Assembly (NCBI RefSeq): GCF_963678195.1
Contig: NZ_OY782759.1
Location: 1,488,001 to 1,552,000, forward strand
Length of the DNA: 64,000 bases
Reading direction: 5' to 3'
DNA from: an uncultured Hyphomonas sp.
GTDB lineage: Bacteria; Pseudomonadota; Alphaproteobacteria; Caulobacterales; Hyphomonadaceae
The notes beneath the pieces were generated by a model. That model saw only the letters and a program-made list of their open reading frames with translations, was not told where the DNA came from and did not search any database. Shown piece after piece: positions 17,618 to 26,255 of the stretch. Numbering within the stretch: the stretch's first letter is position 1; each line of letters opens with the position of its first letter. The position numbers and the translations under genes are program-made.

Positions 17618-19115
17618 CCGGGGCGGTAGCGTGTATTTGAGCTTGGCGGCCAGCTGCGGAATCATTTTCCACGAGGGCGCAGAGGCAGAAAAGCTCATTG
17701 AGTTCCATGCAGACACTCACTCGCGGCGGCGAGTGTTATCGGCTGTTCTGAACGACACATTCTCTGACCTAACGCCTGAAGAACTGGCTTTAAGAGACGC
17801 TGTCGTTTCACAGCTTGGCCAGAGCATAATTTCTGAGCTCAGGAAGTCACCTTCTACACTGACGCTTCCATCCGCGCTCCTGAAGTTCGATTTTGATATC
17901 CCTCTTGATGTGATTTTGCAGCAGGCTGACGATCGGCTGCTCCGGGATAGCGCCGAAATTTGCCAGGCGTTGGAAATTCGATTTGAGCAGAGAGAAGATC
18001 GGTGCCTATCTGATGCCGGTGTCACTGTCCTGGAAGTCTTGCGCGACGATGATGCGGTTGTCGCTGAGGGCAAGGGGATGGGGCGGGAAGCATCAACGTT
18101 GTCCGCCTTGGGTGAGGCCATTGAACGCTTCTGTTTGGAGATGCCAGACCTTGCTGATTCCTTCTTCGGCAGTCAGACCCAGTTAGAGACGCAAGATGTA
18201 CTTGTACCATCTATGGACCTCGGCACCTATGACTGCTTCCATCGGGAATTGCCATTGCGCTGGTTGCCGGGCCGGACATCCCGCAATGAAGTAGTTGCAA
18301 TTCCTGCCGATTTGGTGAGCACATCGATCGAGCCGTTCGGCCCTGCAAAAGTGTTTGCATTTCAGAGTACCGCAGGGGTTGCTTGCGGACCGACGCCGGA
18401 ATTTGCGGCGTATCGAGCACTAGCGGAAGTGATCGAAACGGACGCCTACGCCCTGCACGTGCGGTTAGGCGTATACGACGAACAGCTGGAGATTGATGCG
18501 CTCGGGTTTGATAGTTCCCTGGGCGACCTCGTTGAATGTGTTCAGCGGCAGGGTATTGAGATAAAGGCATACCTAATTCAGTTCGACCACCTGTTTCCCG
18601 TGGTTCACTGCGTTCTTGTAAATAGGAATGGACGGTTACCGGCTCTGGCTCACGGGCTAGGTTCGGGATTTAGTATCAACGCTGCGATGAAAACGTCTCT
18701 AGTTGAGGCGCTCCAGGTTTTCTCAGATCTAACCAAGATTTCCAGCCTCTGTCTCGAGGAAAGTATTTTTCCTGCACAAACACAAAAGCACCCAGAATTG
18801 TATTGGATCGATCCTGCGAACCAGGAAGAGATACTGTCCGTTCTGCAATTCAAGAAGTCAGTCGGTATAAAGAGAAAAACCAGCCCGGTGACGGATGTAA
18901 GCCTGGCAAGCATGATTGACTTCGAAGAGAACGCTCTGGGGCAGATAAGTTTTTATCCGGTCGGATATCCACGCTTTGGCCAGCATGTCGTCAAGGCATA
19001 TGCAGAACGGCAGGTGTTGCTGCATGACCTTACCAAGAGTCCGCAGAGCCGGTTGCGGCTGTTTATGAAGCGCAACGGAATCGATCGTGAGAGCAAAATT
19101 CCGATTCTGACCTGA
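17511..19115 (+). CDS. YcaO-domain ATP-dependent amide-activating enzyme
   Basis: Product of up to 534 residues. YcaO ATP-binding motifs are clear (numbered from 17511): GKGMGREASTLSALGEAIER at 187-206, TAGVACGPTPEFAAYRALAE at 287-306 continuing into a VIETDA stretch, and GFSINAAMKTSLVEALQ at 386-402. Residues ~40-100 could be a small winged-helix recognition domain. The C-terminus ends KIPILT and lacks the PxPxP tail of azoline cyclodehydratases. YcaO enzymes phosphorylate backbone amides to make azolines, thioamides or amidines. The ATG at 17511 follows an in-frame stop and has no ribosome site. GTG at 17631, just after the overlapping ORF, is an alternative start, and so is a frameshifted start at 17489. 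No ThiF/E1 or TfuA partner is adjacent. Confidence 0.8.
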   Translation: MPKRSAESDRKYTSWRLRKGKSSHSVPFAGRLRSVSRGGSVYLSLAASCGIIFHEGAEAEKLIEFHADTHSRRRVLSAVLNDTFSDLTPEELALRDAVVSQLGQSIISELRKSPSTLTLPSALLKFDFDIPLDVILQQADDRLLRDSAEICQALEIRFEQREDRCLSDAGVTVLEVLRDDDAVVAEGKGMGREASTLSALGEAIERFCLEMPDLADSFFGSQTQLETQDVLVPSMDLGTYDCFHRELPLRWLPGRTSRNEVVAIPADLVSTSIEPFGPAKVFAFQSTAGVACGPTPEFAAYRALAEVIETDAYALHVRLGVYDEQLEIDALGFDSSLGDLVECVQRQGIEIKAYLIQFDHLFPVVHCVLVNRNGRLPALAHGLGSGFSINAAMKTSLVEALQVFSDLTKISSLCLEESIFPAQTQKHPELYWIDPANQEEILSVLQFKKSVGIKRKTSPVTDVSLASMIDFEENALGQISFYPVGYPRFGQHVVKAYAERQVLLHDLTKSPQSRLRLFMKRNGIDRESKIPILT

Positions 19116-19165
19116 TTGGCGGAACATGCGATTGTCTCGTGAGGAGACTGTCAACGGGAATCAAC

Positions 19166-19295
19166 TAGAGGATTGCAAATCCAGGCGTCTGGCGTCAGGA
19201 ACTGACGAAAATGCAGTTCCGCAATTTCAAAACTTCCCCAGAAATCACGCGACTTGCAGTGATGATGTAGGTCCGATCTCAGCTGTCTCGTTGTA
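19166..19295 (+). pseudogene. Decayed 5' fragment of an IS6-family transposase
   Basis: From ATG 19211 the reading is MQFRNFKTSPEITRLAVMM followed by a TAG at 19268. This corresponds to the start of the IS6-type transposase seen better at 59472 (NPFRYFKASLEIIQLAVMMY). The similarity fades after about 85 nt. AGAGGATTGCAAA near 19166 resembles the left ends of the other copies (GGATTGTCA). It is the most degraded of four copies, all in the same orientation. Confidence 0.6.
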
Positions 19296-19570
19296 AAGTA
19301 AAGGGTTTTCCCCAAGGGAGCGGCGTCGACAGGTGCAGTGATACAGAGCAGAAAATGCGGTGCAACTGGGTGCACGAGTGTCAATTCGGTGTTCTGTGGA
19401 TTACTCATCTGGAGGCTGACGTTCGGTTCGATGCAATGCGTCGAGACGATCTAAAGGTCCCTATATCATGTCCCGATTTGCATCGACATCTATGCCAAGC
19501 TGTGCCAAAAACTCAGTATAAACATAGAGTTGTCGAACAATAGACGATGGTCCCCGTCTCCCTCTCTCTC

Positions 19571-19895
19571 CGCCAGCCACACCCCGGAACAGAGAACACT
19601 ACACTCACCCCCGCGCAAAGCCCCGCACACCGCGGGCTTTGGCGCCAGGGCTGCGTCTCCGTTTCCGGAACAGGGGAGATTTTGCGCTCGAAATTTGCCG
19701 CCGTCTCCAATCGCCAAAAGCAACAGTACCCTCAGGCCGGATTTCCCTGATAACCCGCGATTTACAGGGATAATCGGCAAAATAACAGGGAAACGCCCCG
19801 CAGCGCACCTGGAAACACGCGTTACCGCCCACCATCCTTTTCAAGGCATTGTGGCTTTCCGCCGTGAATTCGGTCTGTAGACCGGCCCGCCGGTC
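19571..19895. repeat. Dispersed repeat, copy A (core 283 bp)
   Basis: The core 19613-19895 aligns along its whole length with copy B at 20757-21039, also 283 bp, with scattered substitutions. A 5' extension from about 19571 is shared with copy C at 60229. The core opens with a strong hairpin, CAAAGCCC...GGGCTTTG, followed by a conserved run ending GTTTCCGGAACAGG. No convincing protein is encoded. A minus-strand ORF across it is Arg/Ser-rich and of the type often mis-annotated in such repeats. Confidence 0.75.
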
Positions 19896-19896
19896 G

Positions 19897-20049
19897 CAGA
19901 CCGCCTTCCTGCTAACTGAAGAAGACTGGCCAGAGCTAGCTCCCGGCTTGGCAAAGGACCTTTATTCCGTGCCAAGGCAGTCGCTTGAGGCCAGGTGCAT
20001 TGAGAAAAATGCCAAACTGGTTATCGATGAGACCGGCATTGTCTTCTGA
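19897..20049 (+). pseudogene. Possible 3' gene fragment abutting repeat copy A
   Basis: Directly after the repeat, an open frame of about 50 codons reads naturally (LLTEEDWPELAPGLAKDLYS ... VIDETGIVF) and ends at 20049. It has no start of its own outside the repeat. It may be the end of a gene cut by the repeat. No family is recognised. Confidence 0.25.
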
Positions 20050-20082
20050 ACCTGGTCAATTTTGCTAGCGGAGTTTCATCCC

Positions 20083-20589
20083 ATGCCGAGTGGAAAACAG
20101 ATTCTCCTATCTCAGCTGACCGAATACTCGCAGCGCCGAACCGCTGGGGATGAGATTGAAACCGCCAGTGAACGGATCAGGGCCGGCCTGCTCCTGCACG
20201 GGTCTACCTCACACCAGATGTGGAAAACAGTTTCTCATCTCGCATGGGTCCAAAGTCACAATCATACGGAAGGCCGACCGCCCTACCTTGAAAGGCAAGG
20301 ATTGGGGCTTGGGAAGTCTGGCCTTCTTCTGAGTGATTTGTTCGAAGCCCTCACCGATAATCCGGCAATAGCCGAGGCGCTCGTAACCGATGACCCGAAA
20401 CTGTCGAAGGACAGCGTACAGGCGGGCTTGCATGTGATCTGGCTGCTCCTCAAGGCGCTGGAATGGTCGAAAGCCCATGAGGCGGTCGAGATGGATGGAA
20501 GTTTCAGTGAAAATCGCAAGACGCAGCTGATCGCGAGCTATGTCGACAAACTCAAGGCGTTCGAAGCAAATCCGGATGATTTTTCATGA
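20083..20589 (+). CDS. Small soluble protein of unknown function
   Basis: Product of 168 residues. The ATG at 20083 follows GGAG at 9 nt; an upstream TTG at 20062 has no ribosome site. The protein is mostly helical, with several Trp and a middle section with His and Gly (LAWVQSHNHTEGRPPYLERQ). No family is recognised. It lies between the two 283-bp repeat copies, so the pair could have mobilised it or amplified around it. Confidence 0.5.
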   Translation: MPSGKQILLSQLTEYSQRRTAGDEIETASERIRAGLLLHGSTSHQMWKTVSHLAWVQSHNHTEGRPPYLERQGLGLGKSGLLLSDLFEALTDNPAIAEALVTDDPKLSKDSVQAGLHVIWLLLKALEWSKAHEAVEMDGSFSENRKTQLIASYVDKLKAFEANPDDFS

Positions 20590-20756
20590 GATGGCGCTGA
20601 TAGGTCTGCAGCACCTCCCTGGCTTTCCTGCATTCATCCATGCGAATTCAGGGCCTCTTCCATAAAGCAATCGGGGGCGGGCTGGTCCGGTTTAACCCGG
20701 ATCTTCGCTTCGATATTCGAGCCTGTCGATGGCGGTCTTATGGCTCGTAATGCCTA

Positions 20757-21039
20757 GCGCAAAGCCCCATACACTGCGGGCTTTGGCGTCAGAGCTGCGT
20801 CTCCGTTTCCGGAACAGGGTAGATCTTGCGCCCGAAATCCGCCGCCGTCTCCAATCGCCAAATGCAACAGTACCCTCAATCCCGATTTCCCTGAGAATCC
20901 GAGGGATGCAGGGAAAATCGTCAAATTAGCAGGGAAACGATCCGTAGCGCGCCTGGAAACAAAAGTTACCGTCCACTATCCTTTTCTAGGCATTGTGGCT
21001 TTCCGCCGTGAATTCGGTCTGTAAATCAGCCCGCCGGTC
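20757..21039. repeat. Dispersed repeat, copy B (283 bp)
   Basis: This is in the same orientation as, and the same length as, the core of copy A. It opens with the hairpin CAAAGCCC...GGGCTTTG and ends GTGAATTCGGTCTGTA...GCCGGTC. The two copies bracket about 860 nt holding one small gene. The rest of the 20590-21126 interval holds nothing else that I can support. Confidence 0.75.
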
Positions 21040-21126
21040 TTGCATCTTAAAGCTGTGTAAGCACGTCTCGACTATTCCGAACATAATTATCTCGGATCAG
21101 CTGGATGGGGACGGGGGCAAGGTCAG

Positions 21127-21714
21127 GTGAGTTCGTATTCCTATTATAGCGTCATGCCGCACTGTGTGGCTGTCACGTGCCCCGAATGTGCAGGTGAAGC
21201 CGCTTTCGAATTCGCGGAACGCGTCAGGATCAAGACGAACGATGATCTTCATTGGTTTGAAAAATCGAAACACTTCGATTGCCTCAATGAGGCAGCTTCG
21301 GATGGGCAACATTATCATGCAGCGATCTATTACCATCGGCTTATGGGCAATACCCTCCCGATCATAAGCGATCTTCCGCGCGGCTATAAAATCGAGGATT
21401 GGGCACATTCCGAACATAAGTTCCGTCCCTTGAGCGACTGGCGGGGTACACTCGTCTGCGAGTCTTGTGGCAAACGCAGCAAGCACACTCTGGACTGGCC
21501 AAGGGAAGCCTATTTTCAAATTGAGTATCGGAATCATAATTTGTGGGCATTCGATCGCGCAAGCACCGCGGAGTTGATAGACTATATCTGCGCGTCGCAC
21601 CGGAGACCGGATGATTTTATTTATTGGCCGTTCCTGATGAAAATTCCTCACGTCTTCCTGACAAGGCAGGCCAGAGACGCGGTCGTGAAGCGTTTGAGAA
21701 AAAGACTGGCGTGA
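21127..21714 (+). CDS. Zinc-ribbon-containing hypothetical protein
   Basis: Product of 195 residues from GTG 21127, with AAGG upstream; ATG 21154 is an alternative start. Two Cys pairs, CPEC near residue 19 and CESC near 117, suggest a zinc site. The rest is rich in aromatic residues and His (HWFEKSKHFDCLN, HYHAAIYYHRLMG). No family is recognised. Only 1 nt separates it from the next gene, so the two are probably co-expressed. It belongs to a run of small accessory genes. Confidence 0.55.
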   Translation: MSSYSYYSVMPHCVAVTCPECAGEAAFEFAERVRIKTNDDLHWFEKSKHFDCLNEAASDGQHYHAAIYYHRLMGNTLPIISDLPRGYKIEDWAHSEHKFRPLSDWRGTLVCESCGKRSKHTLDWPREAYFQIEYRNHNLWAFDRASTAELIDYICASHRRPDDFIYWPFLMKIPHVFLTRQARDAVVKRLRKRLA

Positions 21715-21715
21715 A

Positions 21716-22162
21716 ATGAACATCGCAGCGAAATTCGTGGACGGCAATGAGATCAGCCTGATCTGCTGGCGGGATTGGTATGACGGTCCGGTGTCCGGGC
21801 TCGCGCAATGGGAAGGCAGTGATGTCTGGTTTCGTCTCAAGAGCGATGCAGGAGAAGAGAGCCGCACCTATGAGCTTTTTGCACTTGCACCGGAGCAGGT
21901 CGCGGAATGCCGGGCCTGGTTTGAAGAAAAGCGCGAATGGTTCGAAACCCGAGCGCCGCAAATCCGGAAGATAAGGCGCGACATTGCTGACACAGCAGAA
22001 CAGGAACGCCTGATCGCAATGCAAGGGTTGGCTTTACGGGAGTGGAATGGTCCCGAGACAGGCTCGCATGCCATTGCGCGGTTTACCGATGATCATGTGG
22101 GAGCTGGCTGGTTCGATGCCGAGCGGTGGTGCCCGCTGCAAGACGAACCAAATCCGACCTAG
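21716..22162 (+). CDS. Hypothetical protein
   Basis: Product of 148 residues, acidic and Trp-rich (ICWRDWYDGP, REWFETRAPQ), with no signal peptide. Its ATG is 1 nt after the preceding stop, implying coupling. No family is recognised. Size, composition and setting resemble immunity-type proteins, but no toxin is encoded nearby. Confidence 0.5.
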   Translation: MNIAAKFVDGNEISLICWRDWYDGPVSGLAQWEGSDVWFRLKSDAGEESRTYELFALAPEQVAECRAWFEEKREWFETRAPQIRKIRRDIADTAEQERLIAMQGLALREWNGPETGSHAIARFTDDHVGAGWFDAERWCPLQDEPNPT

Positions 22163-22233
22163 GAAAAGCCATTGTTTTACGTCGTGATGAGCCGGATCGA
22201 GCTTATCGAGCATTTTATCGGGGGACTATTTTT

Positions 22234-22971
22234 ATGAGATTTGCATTGGTTGCGGCATTGTCCATGTTCGCGCTGAGCAGTTACGCGGAAACCGCTTGCG
22301 ACTTACCGGAAGGCATGTGCGTGGCGCAGGAAGCGTTTGAAGCGGCCGACGCGCAAATGGAACAAACGCTTGAAGCTATCGAGGCCAAAATCGAGAACAA
22401 CGGGTTCGAGGATTTCATGGTCGAGCCTGATGACATCCGCGAAAGCCTGGAGCTGGGGCAGGCGGCCTGGACGAGCTATCAGGATGCGCATTGCGCGGCT
22501 GTTTATCGCTTGATGAGTGGCGGCACCTCCCGCCATGAGGATGAGCTGAACTGCCTCACAGTGCTGACCGAGGCGCGGACCGCGCAATTGCAGTCGCTTT
22601 ATGACGTAACTGCGGACACTGTGACGGACGATGATCTCAGCTGGCTACACGGCGCCTGGCATGAGAGCTGTTCTTCCAGCGGTTTCGTTTTCCATTTTTT
22701 CGTAAATAGCGACGGTGTCTTTGCCGATACGGCGCCGGAAGGCGGCTTTCCTGCCGATCCGAGCCAAATGCCCCCAGCAGATATTCTGCTGGGTTACGAC
22801 GGAGCCGTTGAGATTACGCCATCTGGTTGGGAGACTGGCTTTTTGCGGATCAAGTCAGGGGGGGAGGGTAACCTGATCGGGGAATGGTATGACACGGTTG
22901 AAGGTTCGACGATCCAGATCGAACAGTTCGAACTTTTTCAATGTCCAGAAAAAGAAAATGCGGGTGAATGA
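22234..22971 (+). CDS. Secreted protein with LprI/DUF1311-like domain
   Basis: Product of 245 residues from ATG 22234, which follows GGGGGA. Residues 1-18 form a signal peptide ending SSYA. Residues about 25-130 match the lysozyme-inhibitor LprI N-terminal (DUF1311) pattern: paired Cys, a LGQAAWTSYQDAHCAA segment, and NCLTVLTEARTAQLQSL. The C-terminal ~100 residues form a separate unrecognised domain with two Cys. Probably periplasmic. Lysozyme inhibition is known for some family members only. Its stop overlaps the next start by 4 nt. Confidence 0.65.
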   Translation: MRFALVAALSMFALSSYAETACDLPEGMCVAQEAFEAADAQMEQTLEAIEAKIENNGFEDFMVEPDDIRESLELGQAAWTSYQDAHCAAVYRLMSGGTSRHEDELNCLTVLTEARTAQLQSLYDVTADTVTDDDLSWLHGAWHESCSSSGFVFHFFVNSDGVFADTAPEGGFPADPSQMPPADILLGYDGAVEITPSGWETGFLRIKSGGEGNLIGEWYDTVEGSTIQIEQFELFQCPEKENAGE

Positions 22972-23987
22972 ACGTATCGGAAGATGATGTTTTAGGTGTT
23001 CTGAAACAGATCGAGGCGGGCGACATAACACTTGCGCCCGATTACGATCCGCAAGAGCGCATCAAGGGCGATATTCTATACCGCGCCAGCAATGGCTGGA
23101 CGATTGAAGTGTCCAATTGGAGCGGTGAGTTTTCCGGGATCGTGGAGATCAGCCTTCCGGATGGCAGCGTTCTGGATGTCGACCACCTTGATCGGCACAT
23201 GCCAAGGGTCGCCGAGTATTTTCCCGACAAAGACGTCGCCTGGCGCGCCTACCGCATGAGAGTGGCTGAGACAGGTTTCATCTATCTTTCCGATGACAAG
23301 CTTGGCCGGTTTGCGGATGCCAAAGAGGGGACGGTGGTGTCGAACCCGTCCAGCGAACCGCCATGGATCATTGTGGATCACAGCTTACGGGATGTGACGG
23401 TCGCCCGCTGGCCGGGCCGGCTTTGGCTGGCGCAGGTTCTGGACAGGCTGGAGCCGCAGGATCATCGTGGAAATTATACGCGATGCGTTTCGGTAAAGAT
23501 CGTCCGGGAGATGCCGACGCATAATCTGTTTGGTCCGTATGGAGAGCAGGTGGAGGAGGTCCTGCGTTTTGCAGGCAGCCTTGACTGCGAAGGTGCTGAA
23601 AGACTCGCGAGTCATCGTCACCCGGACGCAGCAGAACTCACCCCTCAAGGCTGGCATCGCTGGCAGGCATTGGTGGCGGAAAAGGACAGTACACCGGACC
23701 GGGACATGCGCGGGGTCGTGACAGCGGCGAATAATCTGAAGTCACCTGTCGGCCACGGACTGTCGCTTGCTCATCGCGCTGTCTCGGATGCGGCCGAGCG
23801 AATTGACGGTGATGCGGCGTTTGAGGAAGACGAGGACGAGCGCTGGCTGATCGGGCCGTGGGCTGCTGCCGGCAGTGCCATGCTTGAAACCGTCTGGGGG
23901 CTCGGCGCGCCGGAACTGTTTGACGAGGCGGAGCGGGAAAAACTTCTGCGGGCATGGCAGAACAGGCCGGGGCATGACGAAGTTTGA
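22968..23987 (+). CDS. Hypothetical protein, coupled to the LprI-like gene
   Basis: Product of 339 residues. The start overlaps the upstream stop (ATGA). The first ~100 residues look like a small alpha/beta domain with NGWTIEVSNWSGEFSG and PDGSVLDVDHLD. The C-terminal ~80 residues are acidic and helical. There is no signal peptide. No family is recognised with confidence. It converges with the minus-strand gene ending at 24007. Confidence 0.5.
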   Translation: MNVSEDDVLGVLKQIEAGDITLAPDYDPQERIKGDILYRASNGWTIEVSNWSGEFSGIVEISLPDGSVLDVDHLDRHMPRVAEYFPDKDVAWRAYRMRVAETGFIYLSDDKLGRFADAKEGTVVSNPSSEPPWIIVDHSLRDVTVARWPGRLWLAQVLDRLEPQDHRGNYTRCVSVKIVREMPTHNLFGPYGEQVEEVLRFAGSLDCEGAERLASHRHPDAAELTPQGWHRWQALVAEKDSTPDRDMRGVVTAANNLKSPVGHGLSLAHRAVSDAAERIDGDAAFEEDEDERWLIGPWAAAGSAMLETVWGLGAPELFDEAEREKLLRAWQNRPGHDEV

Positions 23988-24006
23988 ATGTTGACCTCAA
24001 AGTATT

Positions 24007-24468
24007 TTATCGACGGCTCCATTCTTCCCAGTACGACTTGCAAAGATTTTCCAAAAATTCGATTGAATAGTAGGTGTGGTTTACATCCCAAACGTTTGCG
24101 CTTTGTGTCCGGACAAAGAGGTCGCCTCCGATAAAGTCTGACGGAGAGGCATGTTGAGCACATGTGACTTTCACAGTGCCATCATCATCTTTTGCTTCGA
24201 GGATTTGCAGATCAGTGGACATAATAAATTCCAGATCCGTCAGCGTTCTCGACTCCTTTGTCTCATGGTCTGGCCAGGTCACGAATTTGATCGGGCCGGA
24301 AATTTCGAGTTCGACATGAAATCCCTTTAATTCCGGAGAAATCCTTTGAGCCAGATACAGGATGCCAACTTCAAGAATGAGCTTGTCCTGCTTCAGTTCG
24401 TATTGCTTAATTCCGCCGTCGTGAAAGAGTGAGAAAAGACGCGCTATGTCGCTGCTACCTGTTATCAT
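24007..24468 (-). CDS. Hypothetical protein, immunity-like size
   Basis: Product of 153 residues from ATG 24468, with mixed alpha/beta character and no signal or membrane segment. The segment HVELEISGPIKFVTW suggests a beta sheet, and the end is Trp/Tyr-rich (LCKSYWEEWSRR). No family is recognised. It stands about 160 nt downstream of the next minus-strand gene, so it may be a separate unit. Confidence 0.5.
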   Translation of the reverse strand: MITGSSDIARLFSLFHDGGIKQYELKQDKLILEVGILYLAQRISPELKGFHVELEISGPIKFVTWPDHETKESRTLTDLEFIMSTDLQILEAKDDDGTVKVTCAQHASPSDFIGGDLFVRTQSANVWDVNHTYYSIEFLENLCKSYWEEWSRR

Positions 24469-24625
24469 TTGAGGGTGACCTTTGTTCGGTGAGGCTTCAT
24501 CATCACGTTCAGAGATGAAAATCGATCCAGATTTCTTGAGAGTACGAACCGTGAAGACGCGGTAGAAGAGGCCTTAAACGTGACGGTGTTGCCCCAATAA
24601 TTCTTGAGAGTAGACACCGTAACTA

Positions 24626-24832
24626 TCAGCTGCCCACATACCATTTCGGGTCATGACTTTCGGCATAAGCGGTCAATGCGCGCTGGTGGATCTTCAGATC
24701 TTTGTGCTTCTTCCCATCCGGAAAATGAATGCAGAAACAGCCTTCGCCCACATGATCGATTGTGTACCGAACGTTTTGGTATTCGACATAGCCACCCCGA
24801 CCCTCATGCACGACTGTTATTTTATCAGACAT
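24626..24832 (-). CDS. Small hypothetical protein
   Basis: Product of 68 residues. ATG 24832 is preceded by GAGG at about 8 nt, and the reading begins MSDKITVVHEGRGGYVEYQN. It is probably a small beta-rich protein. It is the last gene of a minus-strand run that starts at 26563. No family is recognised. Confidence 0.5.
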   Translation of the reverse strand: MSDKITVVHEGRGGYVEYQNVRYTIDHVGEGCFCIHFPDGKKHKDLKIHQRALTAYAESHDPKWYVGS

Positions 24833-24843
24833 TGTCCGCCTCG

Positions 24844-25344
24844 TTATTCCAATACCTGCCACTCGGTGATCGAAGTCGCCGGGCGGACCTCCCAGTTCTC
24901 ACCGTCGCTGCTGCGGTAAGCCGCATAGGTCGTGCAGCATCCGCCTGCGCCCAATGCCTGGGTGCCGATTTCGATCTGGATATATTTCCCATCAAATTCG
25001 AGGCGTTCTCTGACGCATTGTTGCGGTAAGGGGTAGGGTGCGGGCTCGAACAGGAGCGTCCAGATTTCCGGTGCGCCGGCGGAGGGCGCAGATCTGTACA
25101 CCTTGCAGGATTTGATTCCGAAAAGAACGGGCTCGCCAGTTGCTAATGGAAGCTCGACGGTTGGTGTCGTGAACACCGGCTCAGCCGAAGGCGAGCTGTC
25201 AGGGGTCTGATTCGTTGGAGACGCGGGTTCAGAGCATGCTGTCACGGCCGCTGCCATGCCGATGGAGGTGATGAGGACTTTTATGGTTTTCCATGGGTGC
25301 GTCGAGAATGTGGAATCGCTCGCGATCTGGATATAGCGGTACAT
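24844..25344 (-). CDS. Putative lipoprotein
   Basis: Product of 166 residues. A hydrophobic stretch (KVLITSIGMAAAVTAC) ends in a VTAC lipobox at about residue 37, followed by a Ser/Pro/Thr-rich linker. The N-terminal region before the hydrophobic stretch is longer than usual, so the start at 25344 (AAGG 5 nt upstream) may be too early, or the gene was fused at its 5' end. Four further Cys follow, including a CC pair. It lies 6 nt after the upstream gene of the minus-strand operon. Function unknown. Confidence 0.5.
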   Translation of the reverse strand: MYRYIQIASDSTFSTHPWKTIKVLITSIGMAAAVTACSEPASPTNQTPDSSPSAEPVFTTPTVELPLATGEPVLFGIKSCKVYRSAPSAGAPEIWTLLFEPAPYPLPQQCVRERLEFDGKYIQIEIGTQALGAGGCCTTYAAYRSSDGENWEVRPATSITEWQVLE

Positions 25345-25350
25345 GACCTT

Positions 25351-25845
25351 CTACATATCCTTTCTGGCGTTTTCATGGGTGACGGAGATATCCGCCGGAT
25401 TGTCGATGTTGATGTGGGCGATAAAGCCTGTCTCGCCATGGGCAATGATGGTGCGACCTTGCATTTCGGCGCGCATGATCGGGTTGGAATTGGTGAAGAA
25501 CAGGCTCCAGTTGAGATCATTGTCCGGTGTCACGGAGGCGATGTAGCCTTCATTGCCCATGCCGCCATCACCGAAGACGATCTTCTGGCCTTCAAACTCA
25601 AAGGGATGACGGAAGATATCGACCTCGGTCCAGACATCGTCATTGTACTTCAGGATCGAGGCGAGTGTCGTATCGCAGAGAGGCGACCAGTAGAGTGTCG
25701 TTTCGTGCGTGTTCGGATCGTAGAGACTGTAAGCATTTGCGAAGACGATGTGCCCGTCGCCATGAGCGATGCAGTCATAGCCGACCACGAAGCCTTCGCG
25801 CCATTTCTGGTTTATGGTTTTGGAATCGTTCATGCGTGCAATCAT
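25351..25845 (-). CDS. Hypothetical beta-rich protein
   Basis: Product of 164 residues. ATG 25845 has GGAGG 8 nt upstream and overlaps the upstream stop (ATGA). The sequence repeats a motif of the type IAHGDGHIVFAN / VFGDGGMGNEGYIAS / IIAHGETGFIAHI, which suggests stacked beta blades or hairpins. No signal peptide. No family is recognised. It is part of a coupled three-gene set with the two genes upstream. Confidence 0.5.
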   Translation of the reverse strand: MIARMNDSKTINQKWREGFVVGYDCIAHGDGHIVFANAYSLYDPNTHETTLYWSPLCDTTLASILKYNDDVWTEVDIFRHPFEFEGQKIVFGDGGMGNEGYIASVTPDNDLNWSLFFTNSNPIMRAEMQGRTIIAHGETGFIAHINIDNPADISVTHENARKDM

Positions 25846-26255
25846 TCTTCATCCTCCCAAATGAAGGCGCAGTCTTCGTCTTCCAGGAAACGTTTCAGAC
25901 GTGCTTTGTCGCCCGCAAATACATAAGTCTTGTCCGGCATGGGGACGGCATCATTCAAGACATCTCCAATAAAGCCTTTGATTGCCGAATTCATGACGGC
26001 TTTGGAGCTGTATGGCAGACCGGCTTCCAGATAAGTCGAGCGTTCCACATATTTTTTAAGGCTAGCAATAACGGCATCATCATGTGCGCCTACACGCTTA
26101 AAGCTAAAGCTGACATGATCGTTGAGAATGATCCTGAAGATGATCTCCACATGGTCTTGGTAAACATAAATATCTCGCGACATACCATAATAGGATTTGA
26201 GATAGGCACAGTCCTCAAAGTGCGTGATCAGTTTGCTCGATTTTGACATGATCAC
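25842..26255 (-). CDS. Hypothetical protein, middle of coupled minus-strand set
   Basis: Product of 137 residues from GTG 26255; ATG 26249 is also possible. Both ends overlap their neighbours by 4 nt, a sign of translational coupling. It contains EIIFRIILNDHVSFSFKRVG, which looks beta-rich. No family is recognised. Size and setting resemble immunity proteins. Confidence 0.5.
   Translation of the reverse strand: MIMSKSSKLITHFEDCAYLKSYYGMSRDIYVYQDHVEIIFRIILNDHVSFSFKRVGAHDDAVIASLKKYVERSTYLEAGLPYSSKAVMNSAIKGFIGDVLNDAVPMPDKTYVFAGDKARLKRFLEDEDCAFIWEDEE

Noticed and set aside
19605-19844. 79-codon minus-strand frame within repeat copy A
   Set aside because: Arg/Ser-rich, not kept open in copy B, and typical of mis-annotated repeats.
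25297-25926. 209-codon plus-strand open frame opposite the coupled minus-strand set
   Set aside because: The minus-strand genes have ribosome sites, 4-nt overlaps and a lipobox. The plus-strand frame has none.
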